Positions 37,067 through 48,149 of a DNA stretch of 64,000 bases are shown one piece after another. The notes beneath the pieces are model-generated. The model was not told where the DNA came from. It was given only the letters and a program-made list of their open reading frames with translations, and did no database searches. How positions within the stretch are numbered: the first letter of the stretch is position 1; each line of letters starts with the position of its first letter. Both the position numbers and the translations under genes were made by a program. The stretch covers positions 1,426,001-1,490,000 of the forward strand of contig CP141145.1 in assembly GCA_035235625.1 (NCBI GenBank), written 5' to 3'. This DNA is from Saururus chinensis (Eukaryota; Streptophyta; Magnoliopsida; Piperales; Saururaceae).

Positions 37067-37613
37067 AGCCTTTTTATCCCTCCTCTGCCTCTAGTTTGTC
37101 ATGTGCGTCTCTCCTCTCTTTCGTGTAGTCCTCTGCCTTGCCGTCATGCTCCGCTGTTCGTCGCATTTGAGCACCATCGACCTTTCGTGAAAGTTCCCAT
37201 CCTCTTCCCCGCTGCCGTGCTCTGACATTCGTCGCATTTGAGCACCGTCGACTAGATCCCTTCCTCCACCGGCCGTGCACAAAAGAGATTTAGGGCTTTG
37301 GTTGAGAGTACATTCAGCCTACTCTTACCCTTTTATTGTTAATCCTAATTACACCAATTTTTGGATTCAGTGAAATGATTGGATTTTTCTCTGGCACCGT
37401 ATATTTCCTTTGTCGATTCTCTTCTTGGTTTGAAAGTATTTCTTCGAAAACTAATTTTCTATTCTTGAGTTCAATGTCAACAGTTTGAGAAGTGAAATGG
37501 AGATCATTTGGCCTTCTTTTTATGTTTTTAGATTCTTTTTAATATAAGAAGTTTGGATCTGGCTTCACAAGCTTATGCTTCATTCCATGTTCAATATTTG
37601 TACGCAACTATTC
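37067..37613 (+). repeat. Direct repeat, copy 2 (about 550 bp)
   Basis: Counterpart of 35704-36254. It starts immediately after the hairpin cluster and ends at GCAACTATTC, after which the flanks diverge. Confidence 0.9.
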
Positions 37614-38085
37614 CTTTTTAATGAAGTGATTAGAAATACAACTGAAGGTGGTTGTATGTTTCCCTTAGCCGCCTTTATGTGGCTTGTGGTTTAAGCATCA
37701 ACATTTAATTTGATAATATTAAGACTGATAGTTGGCAAGTAACTGTCAACTATGACTATTGAGTTGATAATCTCATGTTAGGTTAAGTAGAGTAGTTATT
37801 TTGTGCAATTTTTTAATCCAATATTAATTTATCTATTATTTTTGAATTAAGTAGAGAGGACAAAAGAAATGGTTAAATTTTTACTTAACTATGATGGATG
37901 CACAAAAGGATTGTTAATTAAGAAACCGTCTACATATGATGAATTAGATTCAATGCACTACAAATACTCACAATCAAGAATTACCACCACTTGAGCTCTC
38001 TTCCGGAGGAGATCAACTCCTCCCTCAAGGAACTACGGGATTACATATCAGATACTGTGGCAAATTAGAAAAGAGCTACAAGATG
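37614..38085. other. No recognised gene
   Basis: AT-rich flank left of the CACTA-like terminus. No coherent frame or repeat was recognised. Confidence 0.4.
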
Positions 38086-38519
38086 CACTACAACAAAATT
38101 GGGTATTAGCGATGCTAATATAAGTGTTGCAATACTATGCGTCTCTAAAAAGTGATAATAGCAACATATAAAACTTCATCACAAAAAAAACTAATATTAG
38201 CGATGCATAATACTAAGCATCGCTAATGGTAGTATATTAGCGACACTTAACTCCAAACGTCGCTAATACTTAACCTTTTAGCGACGCTTTAATTTATGTG
38301 TCGCTAATATTTATGTTATTAGCGACACTTTTATAAGCGTCACTAAAAGATATATATTTTATTTTTAAAATTTTTTAAAAACTATTAACAACACATTTTT
38401 ACAAACGTCGTTACTAATTTCAACAATAGCGACGTTTGCAAAAAAGTGTCACTAATAATTCTTAATTTTTTTAAAAAAATAAAAATAAGAACTAATAACG
38501 ACGCATATGCTATACGTCG

Positions 38520-39335
38520 CTAATAAATGTACTAATAGCGACATATAGTATTATACGTCGCTATTAGTATTTTTATTTAATTATTTTTTTAAACCTAATT
38601 TTAAAGAATAAAAAATCTTAAATATTTAAAATTAGAGGTTAGAGAGAGGAGAGGAAAGAGAGAGGAGAGAGAAGAGAAAGAGGAAAGGGAAAGGGTGGAG
38701 AGAGAGAGGTGGAGAGAGGGAGGAGAGAGAGGGGGAGGAGAGAGGGAAGAGAGAGGTGAGGGAAAGGGTGGAGTGAGAGAGGGAGGAGAGAGAGGGGGAG
38801 AAGAGAGGGAAGAGAGAGAGGAGAGGGAAAGGGTGAAGAGCGGGAGGAGAGAGAGAGAGAGAAGAGTGAGAGAGAGGGGAGGGAAGAGTGAGAGAGAGGG
38901 GAGGGAAGAGCAAGAGAGAGGAGAGGGAAGAGAGAGAAGGAGGGAGGAGAGAGGAGAGAGAGGGGGAGAGAGAGAGGAGAGGGAAGAGAGAGAGAGGAGA
39001 TGGAAGAGCGGAGAGAGAGAGGGAGGAGAGAGAGAGAGGGGATATGGGAGGGAATAGAGGGAGGATGAGAAGAATTTTATTTTTATTTTTAAAAAAAAAT
39101 TATTAAATTTTTTTAAATAAAAAATTAAAATAAAATAAAATACTAATAGTGACGTATAGCTCTATATGTTGCCATTAGTATATGTATTGGTGATGTATAG
39201 AGATATATGTCCCAAATAAATGTACTAATAGCGACGTATAGTATTATGCGTTGCTATTAGTATTTTTATTTAATTATTTTTTTATTTTTAAAATTAATTT
39301 TAAAGAATAAAAAATCTTAAAAACTTGAAATTAGA
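38520..39335 (+). repeat. Tandem duplication of subterminal repeat plus purine tract
   Basis: The segment ATGTACTAATAGCGACRTATAG to AAAGAATAAAAAATCTTAAA occurs at 38527-38615 and again at 39213-39320, each time followed by a GA-rich tract. A unit of about 700 bp was duplicated. Confidence 0.8.
38632..39060 (+). repeat. Purine (GA) low-complexity tract 1
   Basis: About 430 bp of GAGA/GGAGAG with rare pyrimidines. Long frames on both strands are artefacts of the composition. Confidence 0.95.
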
Positions 39336-40525
39336 GGAGAGGGAAGAGAGAGAGGGGAGAGAAGAGAGAGAGAGAGAGGAGAGGAAAGGGTGGACAGAGA
39401 TAGGGTGGAGAGAGAGATGGAGAGAGGGAAGAGAGAGAGGGGAGGGAAGAGAGAGAGGGAGGGAGGAGAGAGAGGGGGAGGAGAGAGAGAAGGTGGAGAG
39501 AGAGAAGAGAGGGAGGGTGGAGAGAGAAAGGAGAGGGAAGAGAGAGAGAGAGGAGAGGGAAGAGAGAAAGAGGAGGTTTAAGAGTGGAGAGAGAGAGGGA
39601 GGAGAGGGAGAGGGGGAGAGAGGGAAGGAGAGAGGAGAGAGAGGGCAGGAGAGAGGAGAGAGAGATGAGAGAGAGGGGGAGGAGAGAGAGATGAGATAGA
39701 GAGAGGGGGAGGATAGAGGAGCGAGAGAAGAGAGAGAGAGGGGATGGAGGAGAGAGAGAGAGTGGAGAGAGAGGGAGGAGAAAGAGAGTAGAGAGAAGAT
39801 ATAGAGGAGAGAGAAGGGAGAGAGAGGAGAGAAAGGGGAGGGAGAGAGGAGAGAGAGAAGGAGGGTGGAGAGAGAGGATAGAGTGGGGAGAGAGAGAGTG
39901 GAGAGAGAGAGAGAGGGGAGGAGAGATAGAAGAGAGAGAGAGAGGAAGAGGAGAGAAAGAGGGAGGAGAGAGAAGAGAGGAGAGAGAGGGGAGAAGAGAG
40001 AGGAGAGAGTGGGGAGAGAGAGAGTGGAGAGAGAGAGAGAGAGGGGAGGAGAGAGAGAAGAGAGAGAGAGAGAGAGTGGAGAGAGAAGAGACCGAGGAGA
40101 GAGAGGAGAGAGAGAAGGAAAGTGTGGAGAGAGAGATGGAGGGTGGAGAGAGAAGAGATGGAGAGAGAGTGTGGAGAGAGAGGGGAGTAGAGAGAGGAGA
40201 GAGAGAGAGAGAGAGAGGGGGAGGGAGGAGAGAGAGTGGAGAGAGAGAGGACAAGGAAAGGGGGAGAGGGAGGAGAGAGAGGAGAGGGAGGAGAGAGAGA
40301 AGAGAGAGAGGAAGGAAAGAGAGAGAGGAGAGAGAGAAGAGAGGGAGAGGAAGGAGAGAGAGAGAGAGAGAAGTGACAGAGGAGAGAGAGGGGAGAGAGA
40401 GCAGATTGAGAGAGAGAGGAGGGAGAGAGGTGAGAGAGTGAGGAGAGAGAGGAGAAGGAAAGTGTGGAGAGAGAAGAGATAGAGAGAGAGAGGGAGGGTT
40501 GAGAGAGAAGAGATAGAGAGGGAAG
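39335..40525 (+). repeat. Purine (GA) low-complexity tract 2, about 1.2 kb
   Basis: Almost uninterrupted A/G on the plus strand, with short irregular GAGAGAGG, GGAGAGAG and GGAAGAG units and only scattered T or C. It is exceptionally long for a polypurine tract. Confidence 0.95.
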
Positions 40526-40860
40526 GAACAAAAATCTCTATACTCCGGTCCTGCCCTCTCCATTCTTTGCCTTGCCCCGTTCCCCATCTCCCTCTTCTGT
40601 GGTCCCACCCTCAACCCCCTTCCCCCTACTCAAGCCGCCCGCTGCCGCGCCTCCCCTCTGCCCATGGTCTCCGTCTTCTTCCACCCTCCGGTACCCCCTC
40701 CCCCTTTGCCGCCACCCAGTCCCCCCCTCTCCACCCTCCTGCTCAGTCCCCCCTCCCCTACTCCTCTCCCCCCCCCCCAGCTCAGTCGCCCCTCCCTCCC
40801 CCACCTGGCCCCTCTCCCCCCATGCTCAGTCCCCCCCTCCACGCCCAACTATTATTATCC
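40526..40860 (+). repeat. Pyrimidine/C-rich segment
   Basis: CCCCCTC and CCTCCCC-rich low complexity sequence follows directly on the purine tract, so strand bias switches sharply at about 40530. No gene is supported. The frames here are proline-, serine- or glycine-rich artefacts. Confidence 0.85.
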
Positions 40861-40861
40861 A

Positions 40862-41745
40862 TGATGCTTTAGCTACAGCTTTAATTTGTGTTTTTCACCA
40901 TTTTCTTTGGCATGAGCTGTAGACTACTAGGAAAAAATTTAACCTTGTATATTAGCTGCTATATCAAAGAGGATTAATTTCATTTTAGTATTTCTAAGCA
41001 AAAGCTAGCTATATAAAGGATCATCTCATTAGAAATGTAAGAACATGTAAGTGGAAATTCTTATTTTGAAAGAGGGGTAACCAAATAGAAGATTTAGTCT
41101 CTAAAAAATGACCAAAAAATTTTCCTTGATCTGTTTGTTACCTCTAAAAGGGGCAAATCTTTAGGATGTAACAGAGGTTGGATATGAGTATGTTCCTTGA
41201 CTGATTTCTTTATTGTCTTTTAAGATAATTGATGAAAGATGGTCAAGTTGGAGACCAATGGAAGATCATTTACACCAAGTACAAAATGCCGAGTAGTGAG
41301 CTTCAATGTTTACAAGTTATCATTATGAGATCAACAATATGAAGATTTGGCAAATTTATCAAGTGCGGTATAAAATTTTGATAAATTTATCGGGTGAAGT
41401 TGAGGATGAAATGGTCTCTCCTAAAAGTTGTATGTTTGGATCCAAGAAATTAATTTGTAATATTTTATGTTTTTGATAATATTCTATTTTATGAAGTCAA
41501 AATGGATTTCAATTTGGAGAATGGGGGCTCCAATAATTATGTACATGTCATATATTATTATATTTTGATGGACCCGAATATATGTTATAGCTTTGTGAGA
41601 GACACTTGATAGTCAAACCAGTATCTCATGAGCGGGGAATACATTTATGAGGTTAAGCATGATCCTCCTTCTCTACTTGTTAATACTGTAGTTTCTTTTA
41701 GCAAACCTAGAGGGAACTTGCTATTGAGAGGTTTATACAAATCTA
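40862..41745 (+). repeat. Unit R1 (tandem relative of R2 and R3)
   Basis: Aligns with R2 from a TGTGTTTTTCACCATTTTCT block (40888) through AGCTAGCTATATAAAGGATC and GAAGATCATTTACAC to CAAACCTAGAGGGAA near 41703. It is more diverged than the R2/R3 pair. The coding-like remnant (VVCLDPRN-like, FDNIL) is degraded here. Confidence 0.8.
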
Positions 41746-41934
41746 TAATTAAATTCTTGCAGGCTATATCATATAATAGGAGATGATATTTCTCTTCCCG
41801 ATAAACATCATGTTTTTGGCTGGTCACCCTCTCATAACGTGCTTATGGACTATTTTTTGCTTCTCTTGTGCTCTTTATATATTTTTCTTCTAATACCTCT
41901 TGTCCTGTTTATATTCAGCATGTGAAGATGCATT
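41746..41934. other. Junction between R1 and R2
   Basis: Short sequence without a counterpart in R2. No gene was recognised. Confidence 0.4.
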
Positions 41935-42042
41935 ACCTTGTGTTTTCTTATAACTTGTGTTTTTCACCATTTTCTTTGGCAAGAGCTATAGACTGAAATG
42001 GAAATTTTTTCGACCTTGTATATTAGCTGCTATTTTAAGGCA

Positions 42043-42164
42043 GATTTACCCAAAATATACCTCATGCCTATTGAAATGCCCAAAATGTGTGCAGGTTTTG
42101 TACAAATAAAACTCAATTCATTTTGGGCATTTTGATAGACATAGAGTATATTTTGGGGCAAATC
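42043..42164. mobile_element. Small MITE, 122 bp, long terminal inverted repeats
   Basis: Left arm GATTTACCC...GCCCAAAATG and right arm CATTTTGGGCA...GGGCAAATC pair over about 44 bases with few mismatches, around a loop of about 30 nt. No clear target duplication was found, so the superfamily is open. Confidence 0.75.
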
Positions 42165-42298
42165 CTCAATTTTTAATGGTAAATTCAGTGCAACTACTTG
42201 TTTTTTTATGGACTATTTTGCCAAACAAATTTTTTGCATACTTATTTAAATTTTACTCCTGAAAATAGATTTGCAAATCTTGTTGATGCATCTATAGA

Positions 42299-42430
42299 AT
42301 GTTTAAAATCGTTTATTTAGGAAGACCTAATGTATTATTTGAAACAAATCAGAAAAAGGGGCGGAAGCGCAAACTTTGTGAAGATGAAATTGCTTGTCCA
42401 GCTGCAAAACAACGGCGAGCTGAACGCTAA
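42299..42430 (+). CDS. Candidate exon encoding a basic nuclear-type peptide
   Basis: An open frame of 43 codons from ATG (or from an AG acceptor at 42296-42297) reads through GRPNVLFETNQKKGRKRKL and ACPAAKQRRAER to a TAA. A good splice donor (CAAG|GTAAGC) follows four bases later. The KKGRKRK run looks like a nuclear-localisation signal. The TAA so close to the donor may be a later mutation in an old exon. Family not recognised. Confidence 0.25.
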   Translation: MFKIVYLGRPNVLFETNQKKGRKRKLCEDEIACPAAKQRRAER

Positions 42431-43985
42431 CAAGGTAAGCAAGCTTTGTGTTCTTCTGTTGGAGCTTTGTAGTTATAAGATTTTGAGTATTCAGTACTTT
42501 CCCTTCCAAGTGAACCAGTATTTCGTAGGGGGCCACATTCAACTTTGAGTCCTGCTTATTCAGATTTATTTGTTTTAGTATATCTAAGCGATAGCTAGCT
42601 ATATAAAGGATCATCACATTTGAAATGTAAGAACATGTATGTGGAACTTCCTATTTTGAAAGAAGGGTAACCAAATAGAATATCTAGTATAAAAGGACAC
42701 ATTATTTTTCCTTGATACATTTGCTACCTCTGAAAGAGGCAAATCTTTCAGTTGTAATAGAGGTTGTATATAAGTTTGTTTCTTGATCGATTTCTTTACT
42801 GTAATTTAAGATAATTCAAGAATGTTGCTCAGGTTGGAGATTAGTAGAAGATCATTTACACAAAGTAGAAAACGCCGAGTAGTGAGCTTTAGTGTTTACA
42901 ACTAACTTTATGAGATCAGCAATATGAAGATTTGGAAAATTCATTAGGTGAAGTTGAGGATGAAATGGACTCTGCTGAAAGTTGTATATTTGGATCCAAG
43001 AAACGAATTTGTAGTGTTTTATGTTTTTGATAATATTCTATCCTATGGAGTCAAAATGGATTTCACTTTAGAGAATGGGGGCTCCAATAATTATGCAGAT
43101 GTCACATGTAATTCAATTTTGATGGACCTGAATATATGTTAAAGCTTCGTGAGACACACTTAATCATCAAACCAGTATCTCATGGGCATGGAATACATTT
43201 ATGAGGTTAAGCCTGATCTTGCTTTTCCGCTTGTTAATACTGTAGTTACTTCTTGCAAACCTAGAGGGAAGTTGTTATTGACAAGTTTATATGGATCCAT
43301 ACTCATTAGTAGGACCAGACTCAGCTTATTTTGGAATGGAGTTGTTTGTTCAATCCCACACGCATTGACCCTTTTTCTGTTTCCACAAATTGGATTCCTT
43401 GTTTACTTGAAAAATCCATGTACACTAACATTTTGTTTCATTCCTCCAACACGTATTCATCAATTTATCAGCCATAGGCATAAGGTCCTGTGGTGCACTG
43501 CAATCAACCATTTTTAATTTCTTTTTACAGCCTTAGTGTTATTTGACACTATCCGTTGTTTGAAGGAGCCATATCTATTTTGTTATTTGTTTATTTTTAC
43601 GGTCTACTGTTATTTTGTGAGCTCCCCAAGTAGGCAGATAGGTATTATCTTTATCTTGTCCCTTGAAGGTCACATATATGTTAAGTTGCCACGGTCTCCC
43701 AACATTATATGCCTAGCATTGATATACCAATCATTTCACATACTACTTTAGATTTATAATGTTTATCAATAGAAATACGTATGAGGCAGATTTTTGTTAT
43801 CTTGAAAGTGGGTAATTGGACCTTGTGGCTGTTTGACCTGCCTGGTCTGAGCCCATTTGAGTATTAATAGATGGGCTGTTATCGGGTTGTAGTAAGGTGA
43901 ATTGGGCTTGGGCTTTGCCACTGGAGCCCGATAAGTCCCGATAGGTTTTTGAATCCTCCTTCACCCAATCGACCGAGTTATTCAC

Positions 43986-44940
43986 TGTCACCCGAGTGCT
44001 CCCGAATGCTCTTCGATCACTGGCTTGCGAGGGACAAGTAGATGTGGACGGCTTTTGCTCTGAATCTCCCCTGATGCCTTCCGCTCCGCAAGTAAGTGAT
44101 GCCTTCTAAATTCAGTTTTTTGTTTTCCCTCGGGTGTTAATATTTTCCTTTTTGGCATTGTTCTGCTCTGATTTGGTGGATGAATAAATGTTGTTGCTTC
44201 TATGTTTTGGTTCGGAACTTGAGTGAAACTCAGATTTTGTGGCAACTTAAAGAGTAAATGATGGGTTTCTTAATGATTTGTCATGTGGGGGTGTGTAAAT
44301 AAGGATTACTTCGATGTAAAGAATTCCTGATGATTTTATAGCTTTCTAATTGTCATGGGAGGAATGAGGATTACTTTGATGTAAAGAATTCCTGATGATT
44401 TGTCAACAGTTTTAGGTGGTGCAATTAGGGATGACGTTTATTTCTTTGAAAATTTTCATGTTTTCTAATCTGAGTTTTTTACATTTTGGCAATTTTGCAA
44501 ATAGTGCAAATGTATGCCCTAGAAGAGAATGGACGATTGCTTGCAGAGTCTCAATGTGTGTTTCTATTGACTTTGTCACTTTTGTTCTATTTTTGGGTTT
44601 CTTCTGTTCCGTCTGCAGGGTCAAAGTTCCACCTTTGACTATAAGGTGGTTGCTGGTGGAGTCCAGATATAAGGTGCATTCTCCCCTTTTTACTGTGAGT
44701 TAAATTAGTACTTTTTAGTGTAAGGTGGCTGCTACTGTTGTTAAGTCATGAACCTAAAATTTCTGGGATAATGAACTCCCTAGTCTAGATCCTTGTTGCT
44801 AATAAAGAGAGGAGACATTTGAAGCTGCTCACTGTTTCTACTATTTAACCTAAGATTCAATAAATTTTTCATGGAACAGTAGGGTAGAAAGACTTGGAAA
44901 ATTCCTTCAAGAAACCTCATCAAATCTACCTATGAAGAAT
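43986..44940. other. hAT interior without recognised coding sequence
   Basis: Expected position of the 5' exons and transposase body. Only short frames are seen, and a 26-bp duplication (TTTGATGTAAAGAATTCCTGATGAT at about 44310 and 44375, with close flanks) interrupts it. I could not identify the BED zinc finger or the catalytic core. Confidence 0.4.
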
Positions 44941-45391
44941 GATTTGGAATTATATTTAGAAGAACATGTCATCCCGTGTAATCAAGTGTTTGGTGATTTT
45001 GATGTTTTGGCTTGGTCGAAAGTAAATTTTTAGAATTATCCAATTTTTGGGCAAGTGGCTAGAGATATATTAGCAATTCTAGTTTCAACGGTAGCTTCTG
45101 AATATGCATTTAGCATGGGAGGTAGAGTAATTGATCAATATCGAAGTTCCTTAACACCAAAGACAATGGAAGCTTTGATATGTTCCCAAGATTGGTTGAA
45201 AAGTGAATATGAAGGTTAATATATCAAGTTGTTAAAAGTTTTAATAATATTATTTAATATATGTGTTTTATTAAACTAATGTCATCTTTTAAATGTTTAA
45301 AGCCTTAGCATTGGAGAAGACAGAGGTTCTTTCATTGGTATTTGCTCCTGATATAACACCTAGAGCTGATATTGAACACGATGAACCTTGA
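44941..45391 (+). pseudogene. hAT transposase C-terminus (Dimer_Tnp_hAT)
   Basis: The frame DLELYLEEHVIPCNQ, then ARDILAILVSTVASEYAFSM, GGRVIDQYRSSLTPKTMEAL and ICSQDWLKSEYEG is a textbook hAT dimerisation domain of the plant RICESLEEPER/Ac type. An in-frame TAG at 45031-45033 falls between WSKVNF and NYPIF. A probable second exon, 45302-45391, reads ALEKTEVLSLVFAPDITP and ends IEHDEP with a TGA, as in relatives with a short last exon. It is non-functional as read. Confidence 0.85.
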
Positions 45392-47309
45392 TGGCAAATT
45401 TTTTCTTTTGTATTTTGATTTTCAAGCATGCTACTTTGATATGCTGCTTTTCATGAGTTTGAAAAGAGGTTTAGCATTCTTCATATATCTAATATGATTT
45501 TTGCAATTGGGAGTGTGTTGTTTCATGCAAACCTGCAACATAAGTGTTCTTTCATTCATTGTATGCATCTCCTCTTTTATAATACTATTTTTTCTTCTAT
45601 GATCTTTGCAGTAAGTTCATTTGTCAAGTATGGCTTGTATATTTTGGAATAAATGGTAAACAACTCATTTCTTTAAGTATTGTGCCTTATTTCAACACCG
45701 TGGTTGAAATTTGGGAGGATGGGTGCCTTTGCATGGTCACTTTCACTTTTGTATTTGCCATGGGTGATTAAAGGGAAATAGTTTTGGGCATATGGGATGT
45801 TACTGTTTCATGCAGGCACTCAGACATATATATGGTTCTAATTTGAGATGAGCTTCTATTGAAGGCAAGTGTAGAAAATAACAATAGGTAAACATTTTAA
45901 TAAAAAAGATATATAAAAGAACTCACTCTTTACTTTATGTGCACTTGATTGCCATCCAACATTCTTATTATTTATAAAGCAGATATTTGCTATGTTAAAT
46001 TTAAATGGATTTATTAGCATCCAAGATTAAATTGTAGATCAAGAGGTGCAAGGGCAACTGAATTTCTAAGAAGTTGATTTCTCAAAGAACTGAAATGTTT
46101 CCCTTTAATGTTGTTTCTTGGAGGAGTAATGCATTCTTTAGTGTTGTTCATAACCTAGTTGCTACAGTTATGATGCCTACTAGGGGATTTGTCAGAGTGC
46201 ATATGTATAATTTGTACCTGATGGAGCATGATTTCTATGTTTCTTTGTTTTTTTATGGCATATGCCCACTTATAGTATCGTCCAAGTATCTAGGCTGCCA
46301 ATTTTGCAAATGCTACTTCAACACACACTAGTGACACTACCATGGCCAAAAAGAAAGACTAAGATAATATCTAGAATAAGTAGTGCCAATAATGTTTTGG
46401 TCATGAAGCAGAGGTGAAAATAAATTAATTAAGTGGTACTGGTGATTATGTTGGCAATTAATTGTTTGTTCCTTTGATTCATAATTTGAATTATTCTTTG
46501 GCTAAGTTTCTCATTCTTATAAGGGTGAGTTCTGGTTTCCTCTCTGTTTTTACTTAAAGAGTGTTAGGTAGCGCCTTTGTGGTCTGATATCTTGCATGCA
46601 TAGAAAGCAAAAATAGCTCAGTTTTTGGGGGGAGTCTACTAAGCAGAAAAGTGGGTGATAAACCATGTGCAAGTGCTGGATTTTGCAGAGAAAGAACAAC
46701 ATCATGATTCATTGGTGATTTTTATTTTGCTGAGAAAGAACAACTTTTGTGAATTTACTGAGATGGCATGTTTTGGGCTAGTTTTTGTTGGCATTTGAAT
46801 TTCAACCAGTGATCTCTCGTCATTTGTGACCAACTGGATCAAGTCAGCAGTTCGTAGACTTGTGGTTCATATTTTATGGCTGATTTCCTAAATATGTGTG
46901 ATTAGAATTCACGTTGGTTCTTCCTAATTGAATATTAAAAGAGTAGTTTTTTGTGTTACTTCTTTGAAAAGTAAGCACGGTTTGTGGATGGCCTTATTTT
47001 TAGCCCAGTTTGTTAGAGTTCCATAGACGTGTTTAAATGAATAAAATTGCTTGTGAGTATGGCAACTTTCCATGTACACTTTGAATATCGTAAATAATCA
47101 TACAAGAGTTTGCAGTTTATATATTTTCATTATATATGGCTTTCTAAACTTGTGGCTCCTTTTCAAATAGAAACTAATTTACAGCTTTGGAGGAATTGGT
47201 TAGTTAATACTAGACAATGATTGTTTCACGAAAAATATGCTAATAATCTCAATCAATTAGTATATATATAAAGAAGTTATACGTTTAGTATGGGTATGGA
47301 AAAAAATAG
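45392..47309. other. hAT 3' region, no gene seen
   Basis: AT-rich sequence. The 85-codon frame at 46074-46331 has no recognisable domain and is treated as chance. Confidence 0.4.
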
Positions 47310-47500
47310 CATCTAAATCACCAACGGCTCTTTTAATATTGTATTGATATGTATCGGTCGTATCGATATGGTATGACTAATACGTATCGGTTTTTAGTGT
47401 GGGGGGCGTACTACCCTTGTATTTGTATTGGTCTCAATTGATATGGGTGCGTATCAATCAATACGAGGCCATATTGACCGATACTATCTTCCATGTCTTC
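47310..47500. repeat. TATCGG/CCGATA word-rich patch
   Basis: Multiple GTATCGG, TCGATATGG and CCGATAC words lie in both orientations within 190 bp, around a G-run at 47402. It is likely an old MITE inserted in the hAT remnant, but the ends are not resolved. Confidence 0.45.
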
Positions 47501-48149
47501 AAGTGCATTTTAAGTATTGCATAGCATCTAAATCACCTTTAACCCTATAATAATCTAAAAATATGAAACAATAACTACATTAGGCAAGAAAAATTAAAAC
47601 CCTTTCAAAAAATGTATTAAGTAGGCCTAATTCATTGAGATGGTTTCATGTATATATTTATCTTTTTTAAAAAAATAATAAAATAAAAAATTTTAATAAA
47701 TATTTGACTCTAATAATCAAATTTTACGGTATGTTCAAGTTACATCTCATTATGAGGCCAAAAATAAATTTTTTTGAGTTGAATGTAGTTATAGACTATT
47801 AAGAGCCCGTGATTGGTTCATGACTGTTTGCCTTTAATTGGGCTATGAATAGTCGGGCTTGGGTTCTAAATAAAAGGGCTCGGGTGGGCCCGAGCCTGGC
47901 CTGATTACTAACCCTACTTGGGTGGATCTATTCCTGCAACGGGCATTCCTTTTCAAGCAACAGGAGTCTTAGGTTGACCTTATTGGGCGGCAGATCAATC
48001 TTTAATTGAGTGGAACCTTTGGCAAGATGACCAAGGCAAGGGGCCCCAAGCAGCGGGATGCCTAGGGTTAGAGAGAGGAGCTGTGGTTCCATGTTTTGCC
48101 GAGAAAAAATAAGAAAATTGTGGGTTAATAAATAATCAAACTAAAGTTA

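Larger units (their letters stand above)
38086..40860 (+). mobile_element. CACTA (En/Spm)-like element, left end and interior
   Basis: The terminus CACTACAACAAAATTGGG at 38086 is followed by a dense subterminal array of TAGCGACG/CGTCGCTA words in both orientations (38110-38570), typical of plant CACTA elements. A second block of the same subterminal repeats is at 39130-39260. No transposase is seen, so it is non-autonomous or truncated. I could not find the right terminus (expected ...TAGTG with a 3-bp duplication). The right limit given is where unit R1 begins. Confidence 0.6.
41935..43795 (+). repeat. Unit R2, with inserted sequence
   Basis: Its start (41935-42040) matches 40870-40975 of R1. 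The match resumes at about 42560 and continues to 43305 for R1 and to 43790 for R3 (inverted). A MITE (42043-42164) and about 400 bp more, including a candidate exon, separate the two halves. The best-preserved coding remnant is at 42948-43142 (KWTLLKVVYLDPRNEFVV). Confidence 0.8.
43800..47916 (+). mobile_element. hAT (Ac-like) transposon remnant
   Basis: The interior encodes the hAT C-terminal dimerisation domain (44941-45219). The right end has a GC-rich hairpin GGGCTCGGGTGGGCCCGAGCC (47876-47896) leading to GATTACTAACCCTA, typical of Ac-like termini. The left part (43805-43950) is rich in GGGCTTGGGC-like sequence, and its terminal repeat is degraded. Size (about 4.1 kb) suits an autonomous-size element. 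No 8-bp target duplication could be confirmed. Confidence 0.6.

Noticed and set aside
35704-37613. Small LTR (TRIM) element
   Set aside because: The repeats lack TG...CA ends, target duplication, and primer or polypurine sites.
38695-39057. Arg/Glu-rich plus-strand frame
   Set aside because: GA-repeat artefact with no domain.
39331-40614. 427-residue minus-strand frame in the purine tract
   Set aside because: The peptide is Ser/Leu/Pro low complexity dictated by CT repeats, and frames of similar length exist on both strands.
40921-40940. CTACTAGGAAAAA as a CACTA terminus
   Set aside because: The equivalent site in R2 (about 41990) has ordinary related sequence, so it is a substitution within unit R1 rather than a terminus.
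46074-46331. 85-residue frame within the hAT remnant
   Set aside because: No similarity to transposase or other proteins that I recognise. The length is compatible with chance in AT-rich DNA.
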